NCBI RefSeq assembly: GCF_009680455.1
Contig: NZ_WKRD01000009.1
Coordinates: forward strand, 115,295-179,294
Length of the DNA: 64,000 bases
DNA from: Lachnospira eligens
GTDB lineage: Bacteria > Bacillota > Clostridia > Lachnospirales > Lachnospiraceae
Reading direction: 5' to 3'
In this document: piece by piece, positions 46,601-53,165 of the stretch
Layout: each line of letters starts with the position of its first letter
Position numbering within the stretch: the first letter of the stretch is position 1
Position numbers and translations under genes: made by a program
The notes under the pieces: model-generated
The model's input: the letters and a program-made list of their open reading frames with translations, nothing else
Databases searched by the model: none
What the model was told of the DNA's origin: nothing

Positions 46601-49600
46601 CGACCCGGCAGGAAATATTACTGAGATTACCAAACCGGGTGGAAGAAAGACCAGCTATGGATATGACAAGAATTATAATGTGACATCTGTAACAGACCCG
46701 ATGGGCTATGTTGCAAAGACAGTCTACGATAAAGACAATCGTGTAACAGAAGAGACCGATGCACTGGGGCAGAAGGAATCCTATACCTATGATAAGGACA
46801 GCAGGGTAACTTCTATTACAGACAAGCGAGGATTCACAACAGGATTTGATTACGATGCACATGGTAATATTCAGGTTGTTACAGATAAGACCGGATTAAA
46901 GAGCCATCTGGAATATGACAAGAATGACAACCTGACCAAAGTAACTGATGCCCTTGGCGGTGTAACAACTTATGGTTACGACAACATGGATAACCTGGTG
47001 ACTTTCACCAATGCAGCAAATAAGACAACGAATTATACTTATGATCTGGAAGGCAACCTGACATCCATCAAAGATCCGACAGGAAGAACGGAAAAATTCG
47101 ACTATGATGAAAAAGGCAGACTGACCGGACATACACAGGCAAGCGGCAAGAAAACCACGTATGATTACGACAAACTGAATGACCTGTTGGAGAAATCTTA
47201 TCAGGACGCAAAAGGCGAGACATCCGAAAAGGACGTGACCTACGCATATAACAGTGCCGGGGAACGGGTATCCATGAAGGATCAGACAGGCCAGAGCAGT
47301 TACGAATACGATGCGCTCGGAAGAATCACCAAAGTGACAAGCGGTTCGAAAAAGAATGTCAGCTACGTTTATGATGATGCAGATAATCTGCAGGCAATCG
47401 TATACCCGGATGGGACAAAGGTCAGCTATGAATATGACTTAAATGATAATCTGGTAAAACTGACAGATCGTAATGGAAAAGTAACCACTTACAAGCATGA
47501 TGCACTGAACCGTGTGACAGAAGTCGTTAGAAGCAACGGAACAAAGACGGAAGTGTCTTACGATGCAGAAAATCATATCACAAAGATTGTGAATACCTGT
47601 GGTTCCTGTGGCAAAGTAATCAGCACTTATGAGTACAAGTACAATGATCAGGGATATGTAGTCAGCGAGACAGCGACCGAACTGGAAGCCGGAACAAGAA
47701 AGACGCCAAGCTGGGAAGACTGGTATAACTGGGGCGATACACAGAAAGAGACAGACAAAGCAGACTGTGAGCATCAGGAGAAAGAGATCCAGACGACACG
47801 TACCTATGAATACGATGACAACTGGGAACTGACACGCTGTACGGAAAAAGCAGAAGGCGGTAAAAAGACGGTTCATAATTATACTTATGACAAGATTGGA
47901 AACCGGACCTCTTACGAGAAGATCGAAGATGGTGTTAGCAAAGCAAAATATAACTATAAGTACAACGATTCCAACCAGCTCATCAAACGCACGAATGCAA
48001 AAATCTGGGGCGATCCGGGAACAACCTACAGCTATGATAAAGATGGCAATCTGATCCAGGAATGTGATAAGACAAACAGTGCAGATCCGGTTACTTATGA
48101 ATACACAGCAGAGAATCGTCTGGCAGTAGTAAAACAGGGTGGAACAGTCCTGATGGCAGCCATGTACGATGGAGATAACAACCGGCTATTCGAACTGGAT
48201 AACACTTATAAATGGGAAGACTGCTATGGCGATGAAGTCCTGATTCCGGAGAACCAGCGTACCGAAGATGGAAACAGCCCGAAAGAACAGCTTGCATCTC
48301 TGGTAAAAGGCGGTTCAAATGCCAAAGGTTACACATTGACAGAGTATATCAACGATATCAATCGTGAAAATACAGAAGTCCTCGCAGAGTATGGGGCAGA
48401 CGAGAAAGTCCGTCAGGCTTATACTTATGGAGAAAGTGGAATCGGAGAACGTATAAGCGTTGATAAATCCACAGAAAGCAGTTATTATTTATATGACGGA
48501 AGAAACAGCGTGACCGGAATCCTGACCGAAACAGCTAATCTGACGAACAGTTATCAGTATGATCCATACGGTAACCTTACATCAGGAACAGCAGACGGTG
48601 TCAATTACTACGGTTACAATGGGGAGTCCACAAATGTAAAAACAGGACTTCAGTATCTGCGGGCAAGATACTATAACGCAGAGAACGGAACCTTTACAAC
48701 TGAAGATAGTGACCTTGGAACGACAGAAAATCCACTGACCAGAAACAGATATGCATATACATCCAATAATCCGGTAAACTATGATGATCCGACAGGACAT
48801 TCATGGTGGAAAAAGGCTGCAAGTGCAGTGAAACGTGTTGGAAAGAAAATTGCTAATACTGCAAAAAAAGTAGTTAAAAATGTTGTAAATACAGTTAAAA
48901 ATGTTGCTAAGACGGTGGTGAACACTGTTAAAAAAGCTGTTGGCTGGGTTCAGAATACAGCAAAGAATCCTAAAAAAGCGATACAAAAGGCAAAAAATGC
49001 AGTACAAAACAAATATCGACAAGCACAGAATAAACTTAATAATACTTATAATAAAATAGTATCAAAAGGTTCTCAACTTATAAGATATGCTAAGCAAAAA
49101 TATGCGGAAAAGAAACAACAATTCACAGATTTTGTTTCTTATGTATCGCAAAGGACAAAAGAAATTCGAGCAAATGTTAGTAGAGAACTTTGTAGTGTAA
49201 CAGAAAGAGCATTTGATAAAAAAATAGTAAGTAATGAAAATGGGAAACTGCAAGTTACATCACCATTAAAGAATGCAATGGATGCATTTAAAGAAGCAAC
49301 AAAAGAAGGTGAATTAGATTACACAATTGATTTGGCAATAGGTGCTGAAAAAGATAAAGATGGAAACTATCACATCAAGCAGAATTATTGGCAAAGTAAT
49401 AAATTCGTCGGATATAATGATTTATATGATGATGTCTTTAAAGCAGCTGGAGTAGTTAATGGATCGGTACCTGATATTTATAAAAAAGAATTCATGATGA
49501 ATGGTGAAACCTATATTATATGGGCTTGGAAAGGAGATTATATTAATTTAGGAGCAGGTGCTGAAACTGGAATCTATAAAAAAGGCATCGGTAATCATTA

Positions 49601-49886
49601 TTTTACTGCAACAGGATTGTCACAAAAAATGCAATTAAGTTTAAAGGATACCAAAAATAATAATACAATTTTTGACTATAATCCGACAGAACGTCAATGG
49701 TGGGTAAATGGATTTAATCCTAATCATCAAGGTGTACAAGCTAAAGAGTTAGAGTCGATTACAGTAATTCAGTTTTCTGATTCTAAGGAAGATCAAGATT
49801 TGTTCAAGGCATTAGCAAAAACAATGGAAGGAAAAAAAGAATGGAATATAGATGAGGAAAAGAAAACAGCAACATTAACGTGGTAG
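40665..49886 (+). CDS. Giant secreted RHS/YD-repeat protein with DUF4474-like C-terminus (polymorphic toxin-like)
   Basis: A 3,073-residue exported protein. Signal peptide: residues 1-28 (IALVLALLMALQG). Then a Glu/Thr-rich spacer (~30-120), a DNRLRE-type beta domain (~370-552), a LysM-like wall-binding unit (~688-738: FDTFPKIAKYYGVPLKNI), a DUF6531-like start of the shell (~767-845), about 70 YD repeats (~890-2490), the RHS core (GLQYLRARYYNAENGTF, NPVNYDDPTGH; ~2605-2712), a Lys/Val-rich amphipathic linker (~2714-2805) and a C-terminal domain (~2882-3068) with YIIWAWKGDYINLGAGAETGIY that resembles DUF4474. Base composition turns AT-rich after ~48,860. The layout is that of RHS polymorphic toxins; the activity of the tip is unknown. 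It has its own regulated promoter and three lipoprotein genes follow. Confidence 0.9.
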   Translation: MKRFRKSAIALVLALLMALQGTEPIFVQAKEAIEDVQKNADFSRPEALTEEEAGITDSTSGEQDKSQQSDADVQNETTPSEDTEIQEEQTTPAEETEENPQEKEVELKEPQDYYPIPEEPEGELIDYDAISKTYKTGDKQYTTVYGGYVGTYKNEDGDTELVDNTLVKPEEADTPASEEAQEASSVVATEEKEEKTEVYQNKANDYAILLPEQMSEENGVTIENGKTRIGIIPVDGDYTHSVIKDNAILYNEVYEGADVQYTVLDSSIKEDIVLQQPTDREVYEYELQIPGYQAEVKDNQVYIYPEGKTIKDAKYLLETPSMEDAAGEISFLITLELREEEGKTILTVKPDRDWLSAEERQYPVRIDPTPVEIQKSSFNMIGVEEGSPTSQIGDNNYPYVGFDDGIKSGNLAGFGTAHQNCRTYIKVNSNFSQIPKDSKIDSATFAVSQKTAYSGGASQFGLYRVDQSWNTSITWKTKPVNLTFQDVQNASTSRNSYINYDVKDLVNDWVQGTHANNGFALVAIAEANNLGASMQCEVLNNRASVYGPKLSIQWSPAEDPYLRDMSLDETTILLRPMTEKNTNGKLKFDAVFADGIAKSKSTVEYYLLPDEEKEEHHETDAKPLYSYPDSTEYNKQFPEANKYYSKDSNWQSALYSGLTKDKLYKIKAKASKEIDGKLETGKEVTSDSFVIYEVKQFDTFPKIAKYYGVPLKNIMKDNQVMDALVVANNTIFIRNPQTNVPYSPAPLTDQDKMRIDGALMGRGLHCEFGFEPVNLNTGNFYMDQSDATMNELNGEFSITRSYNSKGTDQHSMFGRGWSFNYDQSLSQMEDGNLLYMRGDGSYLIFDKNEDGNYTAPDGYVYDLKTVSYKDTDHDYIGWELTDADQSVWSFDKYGILRYVTDVNGFKTVLDYDDDYNLSKITTPSGKTFGVKQDKFGHIKELSLPDGGKVSYKYDEQGNLVSVTDPNGTTKEYQYDDDSRMTSWKDENGNTVVKNTYDKEGRVVEQTDAEKGTATFKYGKNSTTTTDNEGNKTVYHYDDQYRTTSIEYPDGTTCEKTYNAENQLASETTAAGTKTYTYDAFGNVATETREDGKTASYTYNEQNKLTSATGYNGATVTYSYDGNGNMVTSTKPDGTAITYTYDDKHRMVSQTDGRGVTTTYSYDGPNMTGYVDGNGAAWGFTYDAMNRAVTMTDPLGHVTSNSYDANGNLTSKTAADGGVTAYTLDGVGNITASTDALGNTTTYTYDKMYNMTSGTDPKGNQISYAYDKNYQQVKATDAKGNTITYKYDSMGRVIEESNKDFGTKLYEYDKAGNLKKYTDGNGNATVSKFDSLGQVLQSKDAVGNVTKYEYDALGNETKITYGDGSSHSKEYDNCGRLAKETDELGAVITYAYDAADNLVSKSDDSGRTWTYTYDNTGNRLSETNPEGGTTTYTYDKAGNLVSSTDEEGRTDTYAYDKAGNLTTSKDALGYTVSMKYDLNGNLVSSTDENGNTSTMTYDGNGNMTSVTDAKGNITAMKYDSTDNLEQTVDALKGKTTYEYDSQGNSTKMTDALGNAYVYAYDHEGNNTLITLPTGDKVQMEYDAIGQLIKCTDAQGLVITYQYDGAGNLIHSSDNGGNSMDYTYDGAGNVLTQTDELGRTATYKYDQYGRLLKLTEADGSTTSYEYDVMDRITTVTDAEGHKTTFTYDKVGNQLSMTEEEEATYKYAYDKKDRVISQTNPLGASSTFKYDGNDNVMESVDENGTVTKYTYDKNDNLVSQTDGNGNTTTYQYDELDRKIGETSPLKETNEYRYDAIGNLTKSKDPMGLITEYKYDSLSNMTEQISPKGAVTKYDYDKHGNVISVTDAKGNETQYSVDLNDNVTKMTQANGGEYTYSYDKAGRLKSMTSPLGYTKNFAYDKVDNVVKESDSLKSTTTYTYDKLHNMKSSTNALDGTTSFSYDKYGNLVKETDPLGRSNTYSYDLAGQMTSAADPLGKITAYTYDPAGNITEITKPGGRKTSYGYDKNYNVTSVTDPMGYVAKTVYDKDNRVTEETDALGQKESYTYDKDSRVTSITDKRGFTTGFDYDAHGNIQVVTDKTGLKSHLEYDKNDNLTKVTDALGGVTTYGYDNMDNLVTFTNAANKTTNYTYDLEGNLTSIKDPTGRTEKFDYDEKGRLTGHTQASGKKTTYDYDKLNDLLEKSYQDAKGETSEKDVTYAYNSAGERVSMKDQTGQSSYEYDALGRITKVTSGSKKNVSYVYDDADNLQAIVYPDGTKVSYEYDLNDNLVKLTDRNGKVTTYKHDALNRVTEVVRSNGTKTEVSYDAENHITKIVNTCGSCGKVISTYEYKYNDQGYVVSETATELEAGTRKTPSWEDWYNWGDTQKETDKADCEHQEKEIQTTRTYEYDDNWELTRCTEKAEGGKKTVHNYTYDKIGNRTSYEKIEDGVSKAKYNYKYNDSNQLIKRTNAKIWGDPGTTYSYDKDGNLIQECDKTNSADPVTYEYTAENRLAVVKQGGTVLMAAMYDGDNNRLFELDNTYKWEDCYGDEVLIPENQRTEDGNSPKEQLASLVKGGSNAKGYTLTEYINDINRENTEVLAEYGADEKVRQAYTYGESGIGERISVDKSTESSYYLYDGRNSVTGILTETANLTNSYQYDPYGNLTSGTADGVNYYGYNGESTNVKTGLQYLRARYYNAENGTFTTEDSDLGTTENPLTRNRYAYTSNNPVNYDDPTGHSWWKKAASAVKRVGKKIANTAKKVVKNVVNTVKNVAKTVVNTVKKAVGWVQNTAKNPKKAIQKAKNAVQNKYRQAQNKLNNTYNKIVSKGSQLIRYAKQKYAEKKQQFTDFVSYVSQRTKEIRANVSRELCSVTERAFDKKIVSNENGKLQVTSPLKNAMDAFKEATKEGELDYTIDLAIGAEKDKDGNYHIKQNYWQSNKFVGYNDLYDDVFKAAGVVNGSVPDIYKKEFMMNGETYIIWAWKGDYINLGAGAETGIYKKGIGNHYFTATGLSQKMQLSLKDTKNNNTIFDYNPTERQWWVNGFNPNHQGVQAKELESITVIQFSDSKEDQDLFKALAKTMEGKKEWNIDEEKKTATLTW
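43330..48130 (+). repeat. YD-repeat coding region
   Basis: The DNA encodes about 70 degenerate repeats of ~20-22 residues (60-66 bp) of the type TYxYDxxGNLxSxTDxxG. Similarity between units is high enough to allow recombination, so the number may vary between strains. Confidence 0.9.
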
Positions 49887-49896
49887 TTTGATTAAT

Positions 49897-49930
49897 ATCC
49901 TCCAGTTAAAGAAAAAGTTAACTGGAGGAT
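49897..49930 (+). other. Strong hairpin between the RHS gene and the first lipoprotein gene
   Basis: ATCCTCCAGTTAA and TTAACTGGAGGAT form a perfect 13-bp stem with an 8-nt loop. The following sequence is A-rich, not T-rich, so partial termination or mRNA protection is possible. Confidence 0.6.
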
Positions 49931-49952
49931 GAAATAAAAAGAGGCTATTTGC

Positions 49953-50492
49953 ATGACTAAAAAGATTAAAATAATAGGTTTTTTATGTGTAATAAGTTTT
50001 TTATTAGGAGGATGTGGTATTAAAGATAAAATTAAATTATATTTTATGAGCGAATTCGATAAATCTAATATAGAATGTGAAAAAATAATCGATGCAATAA
50101 ATACGCATGATGAAAGTGCAGTTGAAAAATTATTTTCAGAGAATACACTTGAAAAAGTTGATGATTTAGAAAAAGGATATGAGTATCTTTTTGATGAATA
50201 TCAAGGTGAAACAGAAAAAATCAAACGTATAGATTATAGTAGTATGACTCATTATGGAAATAAGTTTGATTTGACCAGAGAAGTTTGTGCAGAGTTTTTA
50301 GTTACCACAAAAGAAAAAAAATATGATTTTTATGTAGAATATACGATTGTAGAAGGAAGAAAATCAAAAGATAAAGGAATATCTAAACTAGTAGTAAAAT
50401 CGTTTGAAAATGAAGATAAACCAGTATGTAAGACGTATGAAAAAAATGGAATATACTGGCCTGGTTGGGATGAAGGAGGAAAGGAAGAGTGA
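49953..50492 (+). CDS. Lipoprotein (DUF5104-like), candidate immunity protein 1
   Basis: A 179-residue lipoprotein: signal segment with lipobox LGGC (Cys at residue ~21), then a domain with IIDAINTHDESAVEKLFSENTLEKVDDLEKGYEYLFDEYQGE that fits DUF5104-type small alpha/beta lipoproteins. It is AT-rich like the RHS tip and starts 66 bp after it. Immediate position after a polymorphic toxin is the usual place of an immunity gene, and a lipoprotein would act outside the membrane. Its end overlaps the next start (GTGA). Confidence 0.75.
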   Translation: MTKKIKIIGFLCVISFLLGGCGIKDKIKLYFMSEFDKSNIECEKIIDAINTHDESAVEKLFSENTLEKVDDLEKGYEYLFDEYQGETEKIKRIDYSSMTHYGNKFDLTREVCAEFLVTTKEKKYDFYVEYTIVEGRKSKDKGISKLVVKSFENEDKPVCKTYEKNGIYWPGWDEGGKEE

Positions 50493-51031
50493 AAAAAATG
50501 ATTTGGACATTAGGAATCGTATTTTGTATTGTGGTATTAGTAATAGGATGTTCGAAAAAAGATAATTCAAGAAAGGAAAATATAGAGGAGCAGAAATATA
50601 TCAAAACGTTTGGTGAATATTGTGTTTCTAAACAATGGATTGAAAATAAGGAACATTCAACGGATGATATGTTTTTCTATGTAAAAGAAGGAACAGAAAA
50701 ACAGAGACAACCAGATAATATAGCAGTTAGTATCGGAGAAAATAAATACAGTAAAGAAGAAAGTGAACGTTTTAAAGAAGCAATTCAACAACAAATTTCT
50801 GAACAATTATCAGGATATTCAGATGTGACATTAACAGCATCGGGTTTTCAGAGTGGAGACAATACAGTATATTTATTTACAGTAGCAGAAAATGATACGG
50901 GATTAATAACGAATCAGTATTATATAGTCGGTGAAAAAAAATATTGTCTAGTACAGGAAAGCAATTTTGATGAATCAGGAGAATGTGATGAAGTTGCTAA
51001 AAATCTGATAAAAAGTTTTAAGTGGAAATAA
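50489..51031 (+). CDS. Lipoprotein, candidate immunity protein 2
   Basis: A 180-residue lipoprotein with lipobox VIGC (Cys at ~21) and a mature domain of alternating strands and helices (FYVKEGTEKQRQPDNIAVSIGENKY; SGYSDVTLTASGFQSGDNTVYLFTV). I cannot name the family. Translationally coupled to the gene before it by a 4-bp overlap. Confidence 0.7.
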   Translation: MKKMIWTLGIVFCIVVLVIGCSKKDNSRKENIEEQKYIKTFGEYCVSKQWIENKEHSTDDMFFYVKEGTEKQRQPDNIAVSIGENKYSKEESERFKEAIQQQISEQLSGYSDVTLTASGFQSGDNTVYLFTVAENDTGLITNQYYIVGEKKYCLVQESNFDESGECDEVAKNLIKSFKWK

Positions 51032-51044
51032 TATAGGTGAAAGA

Positions 51045-51668
51045 GTGAAAAATGTTAGAACAATTGTTGGAATTGTTATGTTAATAATAATTAGCTTGAC
51101 AGCTTGTTCATCCCCAAAAGATTTCAATGCTAAATCCTATGTCCAATCTTCTCTTGATGCAGAGTATCATAGAGAGTATACAGATTATGCGAATCTGATG
51201 GAAATCTCAGAAGAGGATGTGAAGAAACAGGTCGAAGAAGATTTCAATGAAAGTATCCGTCAGCAATTTGCTTCTTCCGATAACATCACAGAAGAGGAGA
51301 TTGCAGCTTACACAGAGAAGATGGCAGAGGTTAAAAAACTGGCGAAGTACAAGGTGCAGGATGAGAAAAAGGATGAGGATGGAAATTACACGATCAGTGT
51401 AAAAGTTGAACCGTCCGATGTATTTCAGACATTGCAGCAGAGCTCTGCAGAAGTCAGCAAGGAAAAGATTGCACAGGGAATGAAAGAAACAGATCCGGGT
51501 GTATTTGCATCTGTTTTAACGGAAAGTGTGCAGAAGAGCATTGACAAGAACAGCTATGGAGCTCCGGTGACAGTAACTGTAAAAGTGGAAAAGAATCATT
51601 CTGGGACGTATGATCTGTCTGAAACCGAAAGAAACAAGCTGGAGACAGTGATGTTTCCAACAGAATAA
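51045..51668 (+). CDS. Lipoprotein with mosaic base composition
   Basis: A 207-residue lipoprotein: lipobox LTAC (Cys at ~21) and a helical mature part (MEISEEDVKKQVEEDFNESIRQQFASSDNITEEEIAAYTEKMAEVKKL) followed by two strands. The first ~85 bp, coding for the signal segment, are AT-rich like the two preceding genes; from about 51,130 the codon use returns to that of the ICE backbone. A cassette border may lie here. Start is GTG at 51045. Confidence 0.72.
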   Translation: MKNVRTIVGIVMLIIISLTACSSPKDFNAKSYVQSSLDAEYHREYTDYANLMEISEEDVKKQVEEDFNESIRQQFASSDNITEEEIAAYTEKMAEVKKLAKYKVQDEKKDEDGNYTISVKVEPSDVFQTLQQSSAEVSKEKIAQGMKETDPGVFASVLTESVQKSIDKNSYGAPVTVTVKVEKNHSGTYDLSETERNKLETVMFPTE

Positions 51669-51688
51669 CTGAATATGGAAAAAGTGGA

Positions 51689-51717
51689 CTGCCGGGGTAA
51701 AATCCTGGCAGTTTTTA
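51689..51717 (+). terminator. Terminator after the lipoprotein genes
   Basis: CTGCCGGG pairs with TCCTGGCAG (one G-T pair), followed by TTTTT. Confidence 0.8.
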
Positions 51718-51739
51718 TATCAAAGTATGCAAGAGAATC

Positions 51740-51805
51740 TGCCAGTGGCAGGGTCTCTGTATCGCCATGCGTTCGGAAGGAGCTGCCAGTGACAGCTCCT
51801 GTAGA
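51740..51805 (+). repeat. TGCCAGTG hairpin pair and leader element copy 2
   Basis: TGCCAGTGGCAG (51740-51751, flanked by GAGA/TCTC) is followed by CCATGCGTTCGGAAGG (51765-51780) and AGGAGCTGCCAGTGACAGCTCCT, then GTAGAT. The block order CCATGC-TTCG-AAG, TGCCAGTG-CAG, TGTAGAT matches the copy before metK at 18086-18131. Confidence 0.5.
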
Positions 51806-52080
51806 TGAAGGCTCTGAAAATGATTTAGAGAATGCAAGATAATTCCGAAGGAACGAAAGAAGGTGAAAAATTATTTGGATATTAACGGACTTAGAAGAAA
51901 TGTCGAAAGATGTCGGATAATGCGAAAAATGACTGTTAAGTGACTGTTATATAACATAGTTTTGACAGCCTTTTTTTATATACTTTTCTTTGTGGTGTTT
52001 TAAGGAAAGGCATAGCAAGGAGAAGAATTATATTTGTATCAAAGAAAGTGCTTAAGACAACAAAATGGGAATAAAAAGCA

Positions 52081-52116
52081 AAGTGTTGTGATCGAACTGG
52101 TTGCAGCACTTTTTTA
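52081..52116 (+). terminator. Terminator before the sigma-like gene
   Basis: AAGTGTTG (52081-52088) pairs with CAGCACTT (52104-52111, one G-T), followed by TTTTT. Confidence 0.7.
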
Positions 52117-52213
52117 TTCGACATTTTTCGAGAATCGTGGGACACCACATATCCGATCACCGCCATACTTCGATTTGATTTCTATACCAAAAATCAGATC
52201 GGAGGAAAGATAA

Positions 52214-52648
52214 ATGGCTTATAACAAGACAAGTGAAGAACGAAAGTGGAATTATTGGAAAGAACAGGAAGAAAAGAAACTGCGTGAACTGGGAATGGAA
52301 GAAGAGAAGATCCAAAAGTTGCGCCAGATGGACAGAGAAGATTTTCTGGAAGAGCGCAGATACCGGGAACATCTGGATGAAATGATGCAGGATATGGATT
52401 CCATAAAACAAAGGGACAAAGGACGGTTTGCACAGGATATCCGGGAACTTTTAGACAACATTGGAGATCGACGGATCTATGAATTATTAAAGGGCACAGA
52501 ACATCAGACATTAGAGATACTTTTACTTAGTACATGGGGATATTCGGGAAGAGAAATCGCTAAGATCATGGGACTTGCAGAGCAGACTGTTTACACAAAG
52601 AGAAACCGTTTGAGAAATAAATTAAAAAATTTGTTGAAAATTGAATAA
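52214..52648 (+). CDS. Sigma-70-like region 4 HTH protein
   Basis: A 144-residue protein. The first 85 residues are a charged helical region (RKWNYWKEQEEKKLRELGMEEEKIQKLR), the rest a sigma region-4-like helix-turn-helix (QTLEILLLSTWGYSGREIAKIMGLAEQTVYTKRNRLRNKLKNLL). Small proteins of this kind often control conjugative elements or excision genes. ATG follows GGAGGAAAG. The candidate RNA region follows at once. Confidence 0.8.
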   Translation: MAYNKTSEERKWNYWKEQEEKKLRELGMEEEKIQKLRQMDREDFLEERRYREHLDEMMQDMDSIKQRDKGRFAQDIRELLDNIGDRRIYELLKGTEHQTLEILLLSTWGYSGREIAKIMGLAEQTVYTKRNRLRNKLKNLLKIE

Positions 52649-52689
52649 TTATGGCGGTTTTCGTCGGCTATTTAATAGGCAGGTAAATT

Positions 52690-53080
52690 TTGCCAGTGTA
52701 CTTTGACAATTCTATACCAGCATTACAGGTACGTTCCCGTAAGTAGAAGCGTGTCAGGAAGGCGCGAGGACAGATGAAAATGACAGGAAAGAATATAAAA
52801 AATTCTTTGCTGGTGTTTTTGTTTCGAGCGAATCACCTTTAACTGAAACAGGACCGTGGCGGTCTTTTGCGAGGATCACTTACGAGGGGATAATGATACA
52901 TAGGAACTGCCAGTGAGCAGAGGATGGACTTTGGGTTGTAATCAGCAAGACCTTTAGAAAATCCGTGAGCGGTGCAATGCCAAGCATCCGCCTGTAATGT
53001 TCCCGTAAGGCAATGGGGGAGTCGAGGACAAATACAACGCCAAAAAACAAAAGTATAAGAAATCAAGGAAGAATGTGTCG
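52690..53080 (+). ncRNA. Candidate large structured non-coding RNA region
   Basis: The 517-bp gap 52649-53165 contains no gene but many pairings. CCAGCA (52718-52723) pairs with TGCTGG (52808-52813) before TGTTTTTG; AAAGAAT/ATTCTTT lies inside; GACCG/CGGTC at ~52852-52864; CTTACGAGGGG (from 52879) can pair with TTCCCGTAAG (from ~53000); CTGC/GCAG at ~52907-52920; GCGG-TGC/GCA-CCGC at ~52969-52992. GTTCCCGTAAG occurs twice, each time followed after 20-25 nt by GAGGACA. I cannot match it to a known RNA family. Borders are uncertain. Confidence 0.5.
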
Positions 53081-53081
53081 T

Positions 53082-53142
53082 TGATATCAGATACATACGG
53101 CTGTAGGGAGAAATCCTTTACAGCCGTATTGATGTGATATCA
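53082..53142. repeat. 61-bp symmetric inverted repeat before the helicase gene
   Basis: ATACGGCTGTA (53095-53105) and TACAGCCGTAT (53119-53129) form a perfect stem, and TGATATCA flanks it on both sides (53082-53089 and 53135-53142). All parts share one centre at 53112. It ends 24 bp before the helicase ATG. A protein-binding operator, replication site or mRNA hairpin are possible. Confidence 0.55.
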
Positions 53143-53165
53143 GCACGCATATCAGGTAACAAATT

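Larger units (their letters stand above)
51718..52213 (+). other. 496-bp intergenic region with hairpins and a palindrome
   Basis: No convincing gene. It holds two TGCCAGTG hairpins (see the repeat entry), a GACTGTTA direct repeat and the palindrome TGTTATATAACA (51945-51956), TTGACA at 51962-51967 without a good -10, a terminator at 52081-52116 and the ribosome site of the next gene. A short untranslated or regulatory RNA between ~51,740 and 52,116 is possible. Confidence 0.45.

Noticed and set aside
43330..48130. Possible CRISPR-like regular repeats
   Set aside because: The ~60-66 bp periodicity is coding (YD repeats), units are degenerate, and no cas genes are present.
52649..53165. Group II intron or RNase P RNA
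   Set aside because: There is no reverse transcriptase gene or domain V-like hairpin, and the RNase P core GAGGAAAGTC is absent.
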